Assembly: GCA_052143895.1 (NCBI GenBank)
Contig: JBKQRT010000001.1
Location: forward strand, 1 to 64,000
Source: Bog-756 sp052143895
GTDB taxonomy: Bacteria > Actinomycetota > Acidimicrobiia > Acidimicrobiales > RAAP-2
Length of the DNA: 64,000 nucleotides
Reading direction: 5' to 3'
Positions 43,953 through 52,738 of the stretch are shown here, one piece after another. Numbering within the stretch: position 1 is the first letter of the stretch; every line of letters starts with the position of its first letter. Made by a program: the position numbers and the translations under genes. A model generated the notes under the pieces. It searched no databases, was not told the origin of the DNA, and saw nothing but the letters and a program-made list of their open reading frames with translations.

Positions 43953-44378
43953 ATGACGAAGGTGGTCGCCGCGTTCGGAGGGGCGGTGGTGCTGGCCTAC
44001 GCCTGGTGGGCCACCGGGGTACCGCCCTTTACCAACGGCGCCTATGCAGCAGTCGGCATCCCCGTCCTCGCGCTCGCCCTCCTCGTCGTGGTGGGTCGCC
44101 CGGGCGACCACCCCCCGGGGAGCCGATCGGCGGCGCCCACCGGACGGGTCGGTGGCTCCCTCCCCTGGCTGGCGCTCGCCCTGGTCGCCTTGTCCCTCGA
44201 AGCCGCCGGCCTGGCCCTAGGCGGGCGGTCCACCGCCGTGCCGACCCTCAGTACGGTGGTGGATCATGCCCTGGCCTGGCACGCGGTCCGGTTCGCCCTG
44301 TTCTGCGGCTGGTTGGCCGCCGGGTTCGGCCCCCTCGTCCGCCGGGCGGCCACCGGCACCGAGGCCAGGCGGATCTGA
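43953..44378 (+). CDS. Uncharacterised small membrane protein
   Basis: 141 residues, about four helices (VVAAFGGAVVLAYAWWATG; YAAVGIPVLALALLVVVG; LPWLALALVALSLEAAGLAL; AVRFALFCGWLAAGFGPLV). ATG 43953 starts at the first helix. Its stop adjoins the start of the next gene without a gap (TGA then ATG), so they are probably coupled and may form a complex. No function known. Confidence 0.6.
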   Translation: MTKVVAAFGGAVVLAYAWWATGVPPFTNGAYAAVGIPVLALALLVVVGRPGDHPPGSRSAAPTGRVGGSLPWLALALVALSLEAAGLALGGRSTAVPTLSTVVDHALAWHAVRFALFCGWLAAGFGPLVRRAATGTEARRI

Positions 44379-44582
44379 ATGGCCGTCACCGTCACCTGGC
44401 TCATACTCGCCGCCGTCGTCGTCGCCTGGGAGCTCGGGTGCCGGCGCTCGCACGGGCGATGGACGAGCCTCGCCGACCTGGGCGCCAGGCTCGGGAGCCA
44501 CCGCTCCGGTCGGCTCGTCCTGGTCGCGCTCTGGGCGTTCGTCGGATGGCACGTGTTCGCCCGCTACACGCTGCCGGGTTGA
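44379..44582 (+). CDS. DUF6186-like two-helix membrane protein
   Basis: 67 residues: helix 1 TVTWLILAAVVVAWELGCRR, a basic loop, helix 2 RLVLVALWAFVGWHVFARY. The RLVLVALWxFxGWHxFAR end is typical of the DUF6186 proteins of actinobacteria. Starts directly after the previous stop. Unknown role. Confidence 0.65.
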   Translation: MAVTVTWLILAAVVVAWELGCRRSHGRWTSLADLGARLGSHRSGRLVLVALWAFVGWHVFARYTLPG

Positions 44583-44702
44583 CGGGGTGAACCGTCCCAT
44601 CCCTCCCGTCCCACATGCACCGGCGCACCACCGCCGGGCGGCCCGCCGGCACGGCACTCCTCGGGCCCCGGGAGGTCGCCCGGGGCCAATCGTGGGCGCG
44701 AC

Positions 44703-45470
44703 GTGACCGCCATCGTCTCCCCGGTCAGCTACTGGGCCTCGGTGGCCCTCGGCGCGGCGGCCTGCATGGCCCTCTGCGTAACGGCACGCCTCCGGCCGGG
44801 GAGCTGGACGGTCACCGCCGCCCGGTGCATTGGCCTCGTCCTGGCCGCTGACGCCATCAGCTACACCGTGGCCCTGGTCGTCGCCGGCAACTGGTCGGCA
44901 AAGACGTCGCTGCCGCTGGCCCTGTGCAACGTGGGAGTGGTCGTGGCCGCGGTCGCCTGCTGGTGGCAGGTACCCCTGCTGGTCGAGCTCACCTACTTCT
45001 GGGGACTGGCCGGCACCATCCAGGCGGTCATCACGCCGGACCTCGGCGTCAGCTTCCCCCACCTGGTGTTCTTCCAGTACATCGTCGGGCACGTGGGGAT
45101 CGTCACCGCCGCCCTCTTCCTGGTCGTCGGGATGCGGATCGTGCCACGGCCCGGGGCGGTGCCCCGGGTGTTCGCCGTCTCCCTCGCCTACACGGCGTTC
45201 GTCGGCCTGGTCGACGCGCTCATCGGGGCGAACTACATGTTCCTGCGCAAGCCTCCAGGCGAATGGACCCTCCTACGGGTGCTCGGACCGTGGCCCTGGT
45301 ACCTACTGAGCGCTGCGGGCGTGGCCCTGGTCCTGTTCACACTGCTCGACCTCCCCTTCTGGCCCGGCCGGTGCGGGGGATCCGGGCGACCGCACCACGA
45401 GGTCCCGGGCGCCCATCCAAACGCCAACGCCACCGATGCTGCGACCCGCCGGCCGGCGGCCACACCGTGA
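44703..45470 (+). CDS. TIGR02206 (YwaF-like) membrane protein
   Basis: 255 residues with about seven helices. Typical blocks are LPLALCNVGVVVAAVACWW, ELTYFWGLAGTIQAVITPDL, FPHLVFFQYIVGHVGIVTAA, GANYMFLRKPPG and LGPWPWYLLSAAGVALVLF, close to the Bacillus YwaF/TIGR02206 pattern. Function unknown. GTG 44703 start. It overlaps the MFS gene start by four bases (GTGA). Confidence 0.88.
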   Translation: MTAIVSPVSYWASVALGAAACMALCVTARLRPGSWTVTAARCIGLVLAADAISYTVALVVAGNWSAKTSLPLALCNVGVVVAAVACWWQVPLLVELTYFWGLAGTIQAVITPDLGVSFPHLVFFQYIVGHVGIVTAALFLVVGMRIVPRPGAVPRVFAVSLAYTAFVGLVDALIGANYMFLRKPPGEWTLLRVLGPWPWYLLSAAGVALVLFTLLDLPFWPGRCGGSGRPHHEVPGAHPNANATDAATRRPAATP

Positions 45471-46798
45471 CGTTGCCGGATCCGGAGCCGGAGCCGCTCG
45501 GCCCGGCAGGGCTGAGGCTGCACCGATGGACCGACCGCACGGTGTCCGGGGTCGCCTGCGCCGCCCTCGCGTCGGGGTTCGGCCAATTCGGCGTCATCGC
45601 CGCGCTCGGCGACGTGGCCCGGGAGTTCGGGCGGATCACCCCGGGCGCATCCATCGCCGACCAGGTCGGTTTGTCGGGGACCGAGCTCGGCATCGGGCTG
45701 GCCGTCATCCGGCTCGCGTCGCTGGGCAGCCTGCCGCTCATCGGGCTGGCCGACCGCTTCGGGCGCCGGACCCTCCTGCTCGCCACCCTCTCCGTCGGTC
45801 TGGCGCTGACCGTGACGGCCGCGGCCAGCCCCGGCTACTGGTGGTTCGTGGTGATCTTCGCCTTCGGGCGACCGCTGCTCAGCTCGACCAACGCCCTCGC
45901 CGCGGTCATCGCCGCGGAGGAGACCTCCGCCCGCGACCGGGCCGCGGCCGTGGCCCTGGTGGCCGCCGGCTACGGGGTCGGTGCGGGGCTCACCGCCGTC
46001 ATCCACAGCCTGGCCTCCAGCGCACTCGGATTCCGGGGCATCTTCGCGCTGGCCGTGATCCCCCTGGCCGCCGTGCCCCTCCTCCGCCGGTGGATCACGG
46101 AGCCGGACCGGTTCCGGGTGGCGGAGGCGGCGGCCGACCATCCGCCACCGGTGCTGGGACCGGTCGGTCGACCGTTCCGGGGACGGCTGGTCGTCGTGGC
46201 CGTCATCGGCTTCGCCACCTCGGTCATCACCGGGCCAGCCAACAGCTACGTGTTCGTGTATGCGCAGAACGTGCTGCACCAGGCTGGGTACGTGACCGCC
46301 GCCATGGTCGTCGGCGCGGGCGTCGCCGGCCTGGGCGGACTGCTCGCCGGGCGATGGCTGGCCGATCGGCTCGGGCGGCGCCCCACCGGGGTCCTGGGCA
46401 TGCTCGGGTTGGCGGTGTTCGGGACCCTGACCTACGCCGGCTCGTCCACCGCGCTGGTCGTCGGCTACATCCTCGGCGTGCTCGCAGGCTCGGTGTTCGC
46501 CCCGGCCATCGGTGCACTACTGGCCGAACTGTTCCCGACCTCAGTCCGCGCCTCAGTGGCCGGGTGGTGGGTGGCCGCCGGGGTCATCGGCGCGGTTGCC
46601 GGCCTGGTGGTCTTCGGCACGCTCGCCGACGTGGGCAACCGGTTCGCGGTAGCGGCGGTGTTGACCTTCCTGCCGGCCGCCCTGGTGGCCACGCTGTTCT
46701 GGGTGCTCCCCGAGACGAGGGGGCGGGAGCCCGAAGACCTGTGGCCCGCGCCGGTCGATCGGGGTGGCGAGGTGCGGGGAGCGCTGCCCGATCCCTGA
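45467..46798 (+). CDS. MFS transporter (sugar-porter/aromatic acid type)
   Basis: 443 residues, twelve helices. After helix 2 comes the MFS signature LIGLADRFGRRTLLLATLSV; the second half has its counterpart LAGRWLADRLGRRPTGVLGM and LLAELFPTSVRASVAGW, common in metabolite:H+ symporters. The end, VLPETRGREPEDL, is the sugar/organic-acid porter tail. Substrate unknown. GTG 45467 overlaps the stop of the TIGR02206 gene, so the two are coupled. Confidence 0.88.
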   Translation: MTLPDPEPEPLGPAGLRLHRWTDRTVSGVACAALASGFGQFGVIAALGDVAREFGRITPGASIADQVGLSGTELGIGLAVIRLASLGSLPLIGLADRFGRRTLLLATLSVGLALTVTAAASPGYWWFVVIFAFGRPLLSSTNALAAVIAAEETSARDRAAAVALVAAGYGVGAGLTAVIHSLASSALGFRGIFALAVIPLAAVPLLRRWITEPDRFRVAEAAADHPPPVLGPVGRPFRGRLVVVAVIGFATSVITGPANSYVFVYAQNVLHQAGYVTAAMVVGAGVAGLGGLLAGRWLADRLGRRPTGVLGMLGLAVFGTLTYAGSSTALVVGYILGVLAGSVFAPAIGALLAELFPTSVRASVAGWWVAAGVIGAVAGLVVFGTLADVGNRFAVAAVLTFLPAALVATLFWVLPETRGREPEDLWPAPVDRGGEVRGALPDP

Positions 46799-46945
46799 GG
46801 TGCACGGCCCGGGCGGGACCCTCGGGTAGACGCCGGGGCGAGCGGGCATAGTGGGACGGAGGCGCGTCGGCCCTCTGTAGTCGACCGATAGCGACGCGGC
46901 TTCCCATCGTCTGTCCATGACCGGCAATCCACGAGGAGAGCGCAG

Positions 46946-47800
46946 ATGAGCGACCATCAGACCGCAGTGCCCACCGTCACCCTCAACAACGGCCGATCCA
47001 TCCCCCAGCTCGGGTTCGGCGTGTTCCAGATCCCACCGGAGGACACGGTGGAGGTGGTGCGCACTGCGCTCGACATCGGCTATCGGCACATCGACACGGC
47101 CGAGATGTACAGGAACGAACAACAGGTGGGCGAAGCGGTGGCTCGATCGGGACTCGACCGTTCGGAGGTCTTCATCACCAGCAAGCTCAACAACGGGTTC
47201 CACCGGCCCGACGACGCCCGCACCGCCTTCGAGGGCACGCTGCGGGAGCTCGACAGCGACTACGTCGACCTGTTCCTGATCCACTGGCCGCTCCCGACCC
47301 TCTACGACGGCGACTTCGTCTCGACCTGGAAGGTCCTCACCGAGTTCCTCGACGAGGGGAGGGCCCGCTCGATCGGGGTCTCGAACTTCACGGTCCACCA
47401 TCTGGAGGTCCTGCTCCTGGCCTCCGAGGTCGTTCCCGCCGTCAACCAGATCGAGGTGCACCCCTACCTCACGCAACAGGACGTGCGCGAGTACGACGCC
47501 GCCCACCAGATCGCCACCGAGGCGTGGTCACCCATCGCCCGGGGGATCGTGCTCGACGACCCGACCATCGCGGCGGTGGCGCGCAAGCTCGACCGGTCGC
47601 CGGCACAGGTGGTGCTCCGCTGGCACCTCCAGCGCGGGGACATCGTCTTCCCCAAGTCGGTCACGCCGTCCCGGATGCAGGAGAACTTCGAGATCTTCGA
47701 CTTCTCGCTCGACTCGACCGACATGAACAGGATCAGCGCGCTCAACCGCGACGAGCGCACCGGGCCCGACCCGGACACGTTCGACTACATCCCCGACTGA
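46946..47800 (+). CDS. Aldo/keto reductase
   Basis: 284 residues, AKR5-like (2,5-diketo-D-gluconate reductase group). The catalytic four are Asp in YRHIDTAEMYRNE, Tyr in the same motif, Lys in FITSKLNN and His in LIHWPLP. IGVSNFTVHHLEVLL, NQIEVHPYLTQQDV, and the NADPH-binding PKSVTPSRMQENF follow. NADPH-dependent reduction of a carbonyl. ATG 46946 has GGAGAG seven bases before. Probably a lone gene, converging with the GH65 fusion. Confidence 0.92.
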   Translation: MSDHQTAVPTVTLNNGRSIPQLGFGVFQIPPEDTVEVVRTALDIGYRHIDTAEMYRNEQQVGEAVARSGLDRSEVFITSKLNNGFHRPDDARTAFEGTLRELDSDYVDLFLIHWPLPTLYDGDFVSTWKVLTEFLDEGRARSIGVSNFTVHHLEVLLLASEVVPAVNQIEVHPYLTQQDVREYDAAHQIATEAWSPIARGIVLDDPTIAAVARKLDRSPAQVVLRWHLQRGDIVFPKSVTPSRMQENFEIFDFSLDSTDMNRISALNRDERTGPDPDTFDYIPD

Positions 47801-47838
47801 CCGGGAACCGCCGGTCGCCGTTCGGCGTCAGGTGACCG

Positions 47839-50800
47839 TCAGGCGCCGCCCGTCGCCGCCCGGAGCACGCTCCGGCCAGGACCGCACCGCACCTCCGGCC
47901 CGCTGCCGACCTGCACCGGCAGGGAGGTCTCGCAGTCGATCGTGACGCGGCCGCGCTCGGCGCGGACGCCGACACGCCGGCCACCGAACCGGAACGTGAG
48001 CCCGAGCGCCGTCCACGCACGCGGGAGCTCGGGTCGGACGACGAGCGTGCCCGCGGCGGCCCGCAGGCCGAGGAAGCCGAAGGCCAATGCCTGCCACACG
48101 CCGGCCAGCGCGGCCAGGTGCAGGCCCCCTGCCGTCGAGTGGGTGAGGTCGTCCAGGTCAATCCGGGAAGCGAGCCGGAAGAGCTCGAGGGCCCGGTCCG
48201 GCCGACCCAGCCGGGCGAGGAGCGAGACGTGGACGGACGGCGCCAGCGAGCTGCCGTACGCCGTCCGGGGCTCGTAGAAGTCGAAGCAGGTCTGCAGCGA
48301 TCCGGGCACCACCTCGTCGGGCACCAGATGGTGGAGCATGAGCACGTCGGCCTGCTTGATGAGCTGCGAGTCCCGGACCCGCTGCGCCCCGAGCACGGCG
48401 TCGGCCGCCATCGGCGGCACACCGACGTCGGCCATGAGGAGCGGCTGGAGGTCGAGGTAGCCGGCGAACTGCTCGTAGAGCCCGCGCGCCGGGTGCCAGC
48501 CGTCGACCAGGATGTCCGCCACGGACCGGCACCGGGCCGCCTCCTCCACCTCGCCCGACCGCTCGAGCAGGTCGGCGGCGCGGCGCAGGTTCCACCGGGC
48601 CATCACGTTGGTGAACGCGTTGTCGTCGACCACCGAGTGGTACTCGTCGGGACCCTCCACGCCGTAGAGATGGGCCTGCCCCGCGGGATCGGTCCGCGCC
48701 CGGCTGGCCCAGTAGCGGGCGGTGCCGACCACCAGGTCCCGCCCGGCGCCGTCCAGGAACTCGGGCTCGCCGGTCCAGTCGGCATAGTGGCACGCGGCCC
48801 AGGCCACATCGGCCGCGATGTGCTCTTCGTGGGTGCCGGTGGCGATGGGGACGAGCTCGCCGGCATCGTCCCGGACCGACCGCGGCGTGACGTCGCGGCC
48901 ATCCGCCGCCGACTCCCAGGGGAACCGGGCGCCGCGGTGCCCACCGGCCCGGGCCGCGGCACGCGCCGCCGGCAGCCGGCGGATCCGGTACTCGAGCATG
49001 GCCCGGGCGGCACCCGGGCGGATGGCGCACAGCGTGGGCAGCACGAACACGTCGGCATCCCAGAAGACGTGTCCGGCGTACCCACTGCCGGTCAGGCCGC
49101 GGGCGCCGATGGCGGCCTCGCCGGAATCGGCCGCCGCGCTCAGTAGGTGGAACACGGCGAAGCGGGCCGCCAGTTCCGCGTCCGGGTCCCCCTCGATCAC
49201 CACCTCGGCGTCGGCCCAGCGATCGGCCCAGGCGCGCCGGTGCGCGGCGAGCAGGCCGTCGAACCCGGTCCGCTCCGCCCGCTCGAAGCGGCGGAAGGCG
49301 TCCGCGGCGGCTGAGCCGTCCGAGCCGGCGGACCAGGCCACGACACGCTCCACAGTCCGCAGGCCGTCGCTCATCCCGACCCGGTCACGGGCGGCCGCGG
49401 CGATCTCGTTGCCCGCCCGCCCGGTCCGGGCCACCGCCACGCCGTCCACCACCCGGTGCTCGAAGTCGACGGCCGCCGCAGGGCGGCGGAGCGGCGCACC
49501 TGGCTCGAGCCGATCGGGGGGCCCCTCGGCCCGGAGCGCCATGGCATGCGGGTCGGCGAGGGAGACCAGTCGCAGGGACCGGTCGGCGACGCCCGCACCG
49601 CCTGAGCGGACGAGGATTCCGCTCCGCAGGTCCAGCACACGCTCGCCGGTGCCACCGGACGCACCCGATGCAGTGGACGAACCGGATGCATCGGGCCGGT
49701 CGAAGCCGGTCCACAGGGGGCCCGGAAGGAGCCAGCCCTCCTCTGTGTACACCCCGGCCACGAGGAACAGCGGGTCGGCGGTCCGGCCGTCCTCCTCCCA
49801 GGAGCCGCGCGTCCCGGCGAGGCCGTTGCCGAGGGAGCCCAGCGACTCGGTCACCCGCTCCGAGACGCCAGTGGAGGCCAGGGGGACAGTCCAGGTCGGG
49901 TCGCGATCGATCGACGGCACCCGGCGGGACACCCGCCGGGCGAGCTGGGCGTCGAGCAGCTCCACGAACCCGTCGGGGCCGTCGCCCAGGTGCAGCACGC
50001 CCCAAGGGACGCCCCCGGGCTCGACGCCGACGGACACGGCCACGCTGCGGTCGAGCTCGGGCACCATCATGAAGGAGTCGCTGCCGGTGATGCCGCCGAC
50101 CGGGCCGAACTCGTCCCCCGCCACCAGCACCGTGCCACCGGTGATGCCCTGCCGGGCGAGCCAGCGCGCCGCCCACCGGGCCGAGTCGGACTTGTCGGTC
50201 AGCCCGATCTCGACGTGCTTCACGTCGCTGGTGATGCGGGGATCGCCGAGTCCGGCTTCGCGGGAGGCCTCCGCCGCCAGGGCCACGACCTCGGCGAGGT
50301 CGGCGATCCCGGCCGAGGCCAGTCGCTTGCCCACCGCAACCGCCAGGCGGTCGATGTCGGCCTTCTTCGGATCGGCCCACGCCGGTTCGGGGATGAGGTC
50401 GATCTTGCGGCGGTTGAGCCGCTCCGAGACCACCCGAGCCTCGAGGCCGACCCGCCCGAGGCGCTCGACGGTCCGCTCGGCGGCCCGGTCGAGGGCAAGG
50501 TCCTCCTCGGGCGTCGCATCACGACGCTCGACGAGGTCCGGACCGTCCCGGGTGACGGCGAACACCTCGGAACCGCGGTTGCAGCAGAGGTGGAGCCGGC
50601 CCGGGCCCGCGGGCCTGGCCCCGAGCTGGCCGTCGACGTTGCCGACGTGGGTGCCGGTCACCACCGTCAGGTGGACGCCACCGGCCAGGAGCTGCTCGAC
50701 GCGCCCCCGGACCGCGGAGGCGTCGGCCTGCCGGTCGCGGACAGCGGTGCCATCCCAGTCGAACACCACCGCTTCGAAGGTCTCGTCGAGCGCAGCCGGC

Positions 50801-50844
50801 ACGCGACGGCCACGCCCCGCCGGGCGGGTAGCCGGGACGGTCAC
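47839..50844 (-). CDS. HAD phosphatase-glycoside hydrolase family 65 fusion
   Basis: 1001 residues. The first ~300 are HAD-like: motif I is VVFDWDGTAV (Asp29 and Asp31), then TVVTGTHVGNVDG and VLVAGDEFGPVGG, a layout like trehalose-phosphate phosphatases. From ~310 to the end is a GH65 protein: W-rich super-sandwich domain, then the (alpha/alpha)6 barrel with HVFWDADVFVLP, GVEGPDEYHSVVDDNAFTN (general acid Glu), IKQADVLMLHHL and YGSSLAPSVHVSLLA. GH65 members act on alpha-glucosides such as trehalose or maltose, mostly as phosphorylases. Mycobacterium has a similar HAD-GH65 fusion (Rv2006). GTG 50844, two bases after the PNPOx-like stop. Confidence 0.85.
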   Translation of the reverse strand: MTVPATRPAGRGRRVPAALDETFEAVVFDWDGTAVRDRQADASAVRGRVEQLLAGGVHLTVVTGTHVGNVDGQLGARPAGPGRLHLCCNRGSEVFAVTRDGPDLVERRDATPEEDLALDRAAERTVERLGRVGLEARVVSERLNRRKIDLIPEPAWADPKKADIDRLAVAVGKRLASAGIADLAEVVALAAEASREAGLGDPRITSDVKHVEIGLTDKSDSARWAARWLARQGITGGTVLVAGDEFGPVGGITGSDSFMMVPELDRSVAVSVGVEPGGVPWGVLHLGDGPDGFVELLDAQLARRVSRRVPSIDRDPTWTVPLASTGVSERVTESLGSLGNGLAGTRGSWEEDGRTADPLFLVAGVYTEEGWLLPGPLWTGFDRPDASGSSTASGASGGTGERVLDLRSGILVRSGGAGVADRSLRLVSLADPHAMALRAEGPPDRLEPGAPLRRPAAAVDFEHRVVDGVAVARTGRAGNEIAAAARDRVGMSDGLRTVERVVAWSAGSDGSAAADAFRRFERAERTGFDGLLAAHRRAWADRWADAEVVIEGDPDAELAARFAVFHLLSAAADSGEAAIGARGLTGSGYAGHVFWDADVFVLPTLCAIRPGAARAMLEYRIRRLPAARAAARAGGHRGARFPWESAADGRDVTPRSVRDDAGELVPIATGTHEEHIAADVAWAACHYADWTGEPEFLDGAGRDLVVGTARYWASRARTDPAGQAHLYGVEGPDEYHSVVDDNAFTNVMARWNLRRAADLLERSGEVEEAARCRSVADILVDGWHPARGLYEQFAGYLDLQPLLMADVGVPPMAADAVLGAQRVRDSQLIKQADVLMLHHLVPDEVVPGSLQTCFDFYEPRTAYGSSLAPSVHVSLLARLGRPDRALELFRLASRIDLDDLTHSTAGGLHLAALAGVWQALAFGFLGLRAAAGTLVVRPELPRAWTALGLTFRFGGRRVGVRAERGRVTIDCETSLPVQVGSGPEVRCGPGRSVLRAATGGA

Positions 50845-50846
50845 CG

Positions 50847-51269
50847 TCAGCCGGCCCGGTGCAGCTCGAATCGGCGACCGGTGAGGACGTCGGGACGGAT
50901 CTCGAGGAGCCTGTCACCGGGCTTCGGGACGAGTGGCCTGGCCACCAGGGCCAGGTCCTCGTCGTCCGGAGCGTCGATCAGTCTGGCCAACCCGCGCACC
51001 AGCACGCTCCATGCCTCCCCCTCCGAGGGATTCACGTGGTCGATTTCGAACGCCACCAGCTGGCCGGCGGCGGCGTGCGCGAAGAACCCCTCGCCGACCC
51101 TGACGTACACCTGGTTGTCGCGGACGCCGAAGTTGACCGGGACCACCACCGGTGCCCGATCGGTCGGGACCCCGATCCGCCCGACGGCCGTCGTCCCCGC
51201 CTCCACCGCCAGCAGGCGGCGGCATTCCGGCACCGACAGCACATCCGATCCCTCTGCGTCGATCCACAT
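50847..51269 (-). CDS. Pyridoxamine 5'-phosphate oxidase-like flavin-binding protein
   Basis: 140 residues, split-barrel. It reads LSVPECRRLLAVEAGTTAVGRIGV, VVVPVNFGVRDNQVYVRVG, VAFEIDHVNPSEGEAWSVLVRG. This is the actinobacterial PNPOx-like family that binds FMN, F420 or heme; true PdxH residues are missing. ATG 51269 was taken. Two bases before the GH65 fusion start, so probably cotranscribed with it; why is unclear. Confidence 0.8.
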   Translation of the reverse strand: MWIDAEGSDVLSVPECRRLLAVEAGTTAVGRIGVPTDRAPVVVPVNFGVRDNQVYVRVGEGFFAHAAAGQLVAFEIDHVNPSEGEAWSVLVRGLARLIDAPDDEDLALVARPLVPKPGDRLLEIRPDVLTGRRFELHRAG

Positions 51270-51430
51270 GCAGCCACATTGCCAGCAAACCGGGTCGTGT
51301 CGCAGGTCGAACGCGCTCCCGGCCTCGCCCCCGGTCCGGGCTCGACCCTCGAGCTCGCTGTGACCAGGGACGACCGCACTCGTGCCGGAGGTCGGGCGCC
51401 AGGAGCTCCCCGGACCGTCCGGCGACGCCG

Positions 51431-52495
51431 TCAACCGCAGGCCGCGGTGTAGGCCGCCGTCCCGGGCTGCAGTGCCTGGCCCGAATCGGCGCCGACCATC
51501 AGGCAGGACTCGTCGACCGCCTGGAAGGCGCCGGCGGGGATCTGCTTCAACTGGTCGACCTCGGTGCCGGTCCAGCGGGTGTCGGCCACTCCCTGGAAGA
51601 ACCAGTTGCTGCCGTTGTCGGCGAGGATCAGGCCGTAGGTCTTCATGGTGGTGAGCACCGTCTGACACATGGCCGCGCAGTCCGAGGCCGGCAGCGTGAA
51701 GTCGGCGTCCAGCCGGAACCGGGCACCCATCGGCGGGCAGTCCGGGTTCGCCTGACCGGCCTCGTGCCGTGCCGGCCACAGGTAGGACTGTTGGGTGCAC
51801 TGCACCGTGAACCTGATGGCGTGGTCCATCGCACCGGAGGCGGCCTCGTCGTAGTTGACCAGGCCGGGCAGGATGGGCAGACCGGCGGCATCGGCCGACG
51901 TCCAGCCGGCCGGACGCAGCGCGTCCGAGCCGAGGTTCCAGATGGCTCCCGAACCGGCCTTCGACCTCCCGTCGGGACGGTAGTGGGTGTCCCACGTCTC
52001 GTAGAGGGTGCACGTGGTCGGGTCGACCATGATGGCGTGCCGGTCGGAGCCGTGCTCGATCGGGGTCGACTTGGTCAGCGGATAGGGACTGGGGTCGCTC
52101 TCCGACGCGTAGGTAAAGGTGATGGTCGTGAACGGCGTGCCGGCCGGCGCGATCTGCCACGGGAGGCCGTAAGGCTTCTTCGGGTTGCCCGACGGACCGT
52201 AATCGGGGTGGAGGTACGTCGTGCCGGCATCCATCGACGCCAGCCAGGTGGCGCTGTCGGCGTCGACCGGGAGACCGGTGACCGGCGTGTTCCAGACGTT
52301 GTCGGCGGGAAAGGCCGGGCAGCTCGTGCCCGGGAGCGTCGTCCCCGATCCGTCGGCGGGCGCCCGGGTGGCGGCCCCGGCCGGGACAGCGCCGGCGGGC
52401 ATCGTCGCGGTGGACACCACCGCCATCGAGCCCACCACCACGACGACTGCCGGGGCCACGGCCCACCATCGTCGGACCCCTGTTGCCAGCCTCAT
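51431..52495 (-). CDS. Secreted protein of an uncharacterised actinobacterial family
   Basis: 354 residues, signal peptide at the start (VAPAVVVVVGSMAVVSTATM, cleavage near AGA). The mature part has recognisable family blocks: CPAFPADNVWNTPVTGLPVD, GLPWQIAPAGTP, ASESDPSPYPLTKSTPIEHG, DRHAIMVDPTTCTLYETWD, GSGAIWNLGSDALRPAGWTS, DAAGLPILPGLVNYDE and MKTYGLILADNGSNWFFQG. I know these blocks from proteins annotated only as hypothetical. Six or more cysteines point to disulfides outside the cell. The conserved Asp/His/Trp residues suggest a hydrolase on polymers, which is a guess. Divergent from the ACP-FAAL-PlsC gene, with 243 bases between. Confidence 0.8.
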   Translation of the reverse strand: MRLATGVRRWWAVAPAVVVVVGSMAVVSTATMPAGAVPAGAATRAPADGSGTTLPGTSCPAFPADNVWNTPVTGLPVDADSATWLASMDAGTTYLHPDYGPSGNPKKPYGLPWQIAPAGTPFTTITFTYASESDPSPYPLTKSTPIEHGSDRHAIMVDPTTCTLYETWDTHYRPDGRSKAGSGAIWNLGSDALRPAGWTSADAAGLPILPGLVNYDEAASGAMDHAIRFTVQCTQQSYLWPARHEAGQANPDCPPMGARFRLDADFTLPASDCAAMCQTVLTTMKTYGLILADNGSNWFFQGVADTRWTGTEVDQLKQIPAGAFQAVDESCLMVGADSGQALQPGTAAYTAACG

Positions 52496-52738
52496 GCGAC
52501 AACCACCCTCCCCGCTCTGCCGCCCGTCGATCGGCGTGTCGCGCCTTCGGCCCGGCGCCAATTCTCCCACGGATGCGGCCCCGGGCGCCGACGCACGGGG
52601 CCCGGCGCGGGCGGCCGTTGGGACCTTCGGCTCTGGCAGCGGAGGCAGGTCCCGGACAGATTGGGAGCACCAGCCGGATCTGCAGAGACGATCGGAGAGA
52701 TGCCGTGGCTCGGCTCGCCGCCCCTGAGGGCCCACCAC

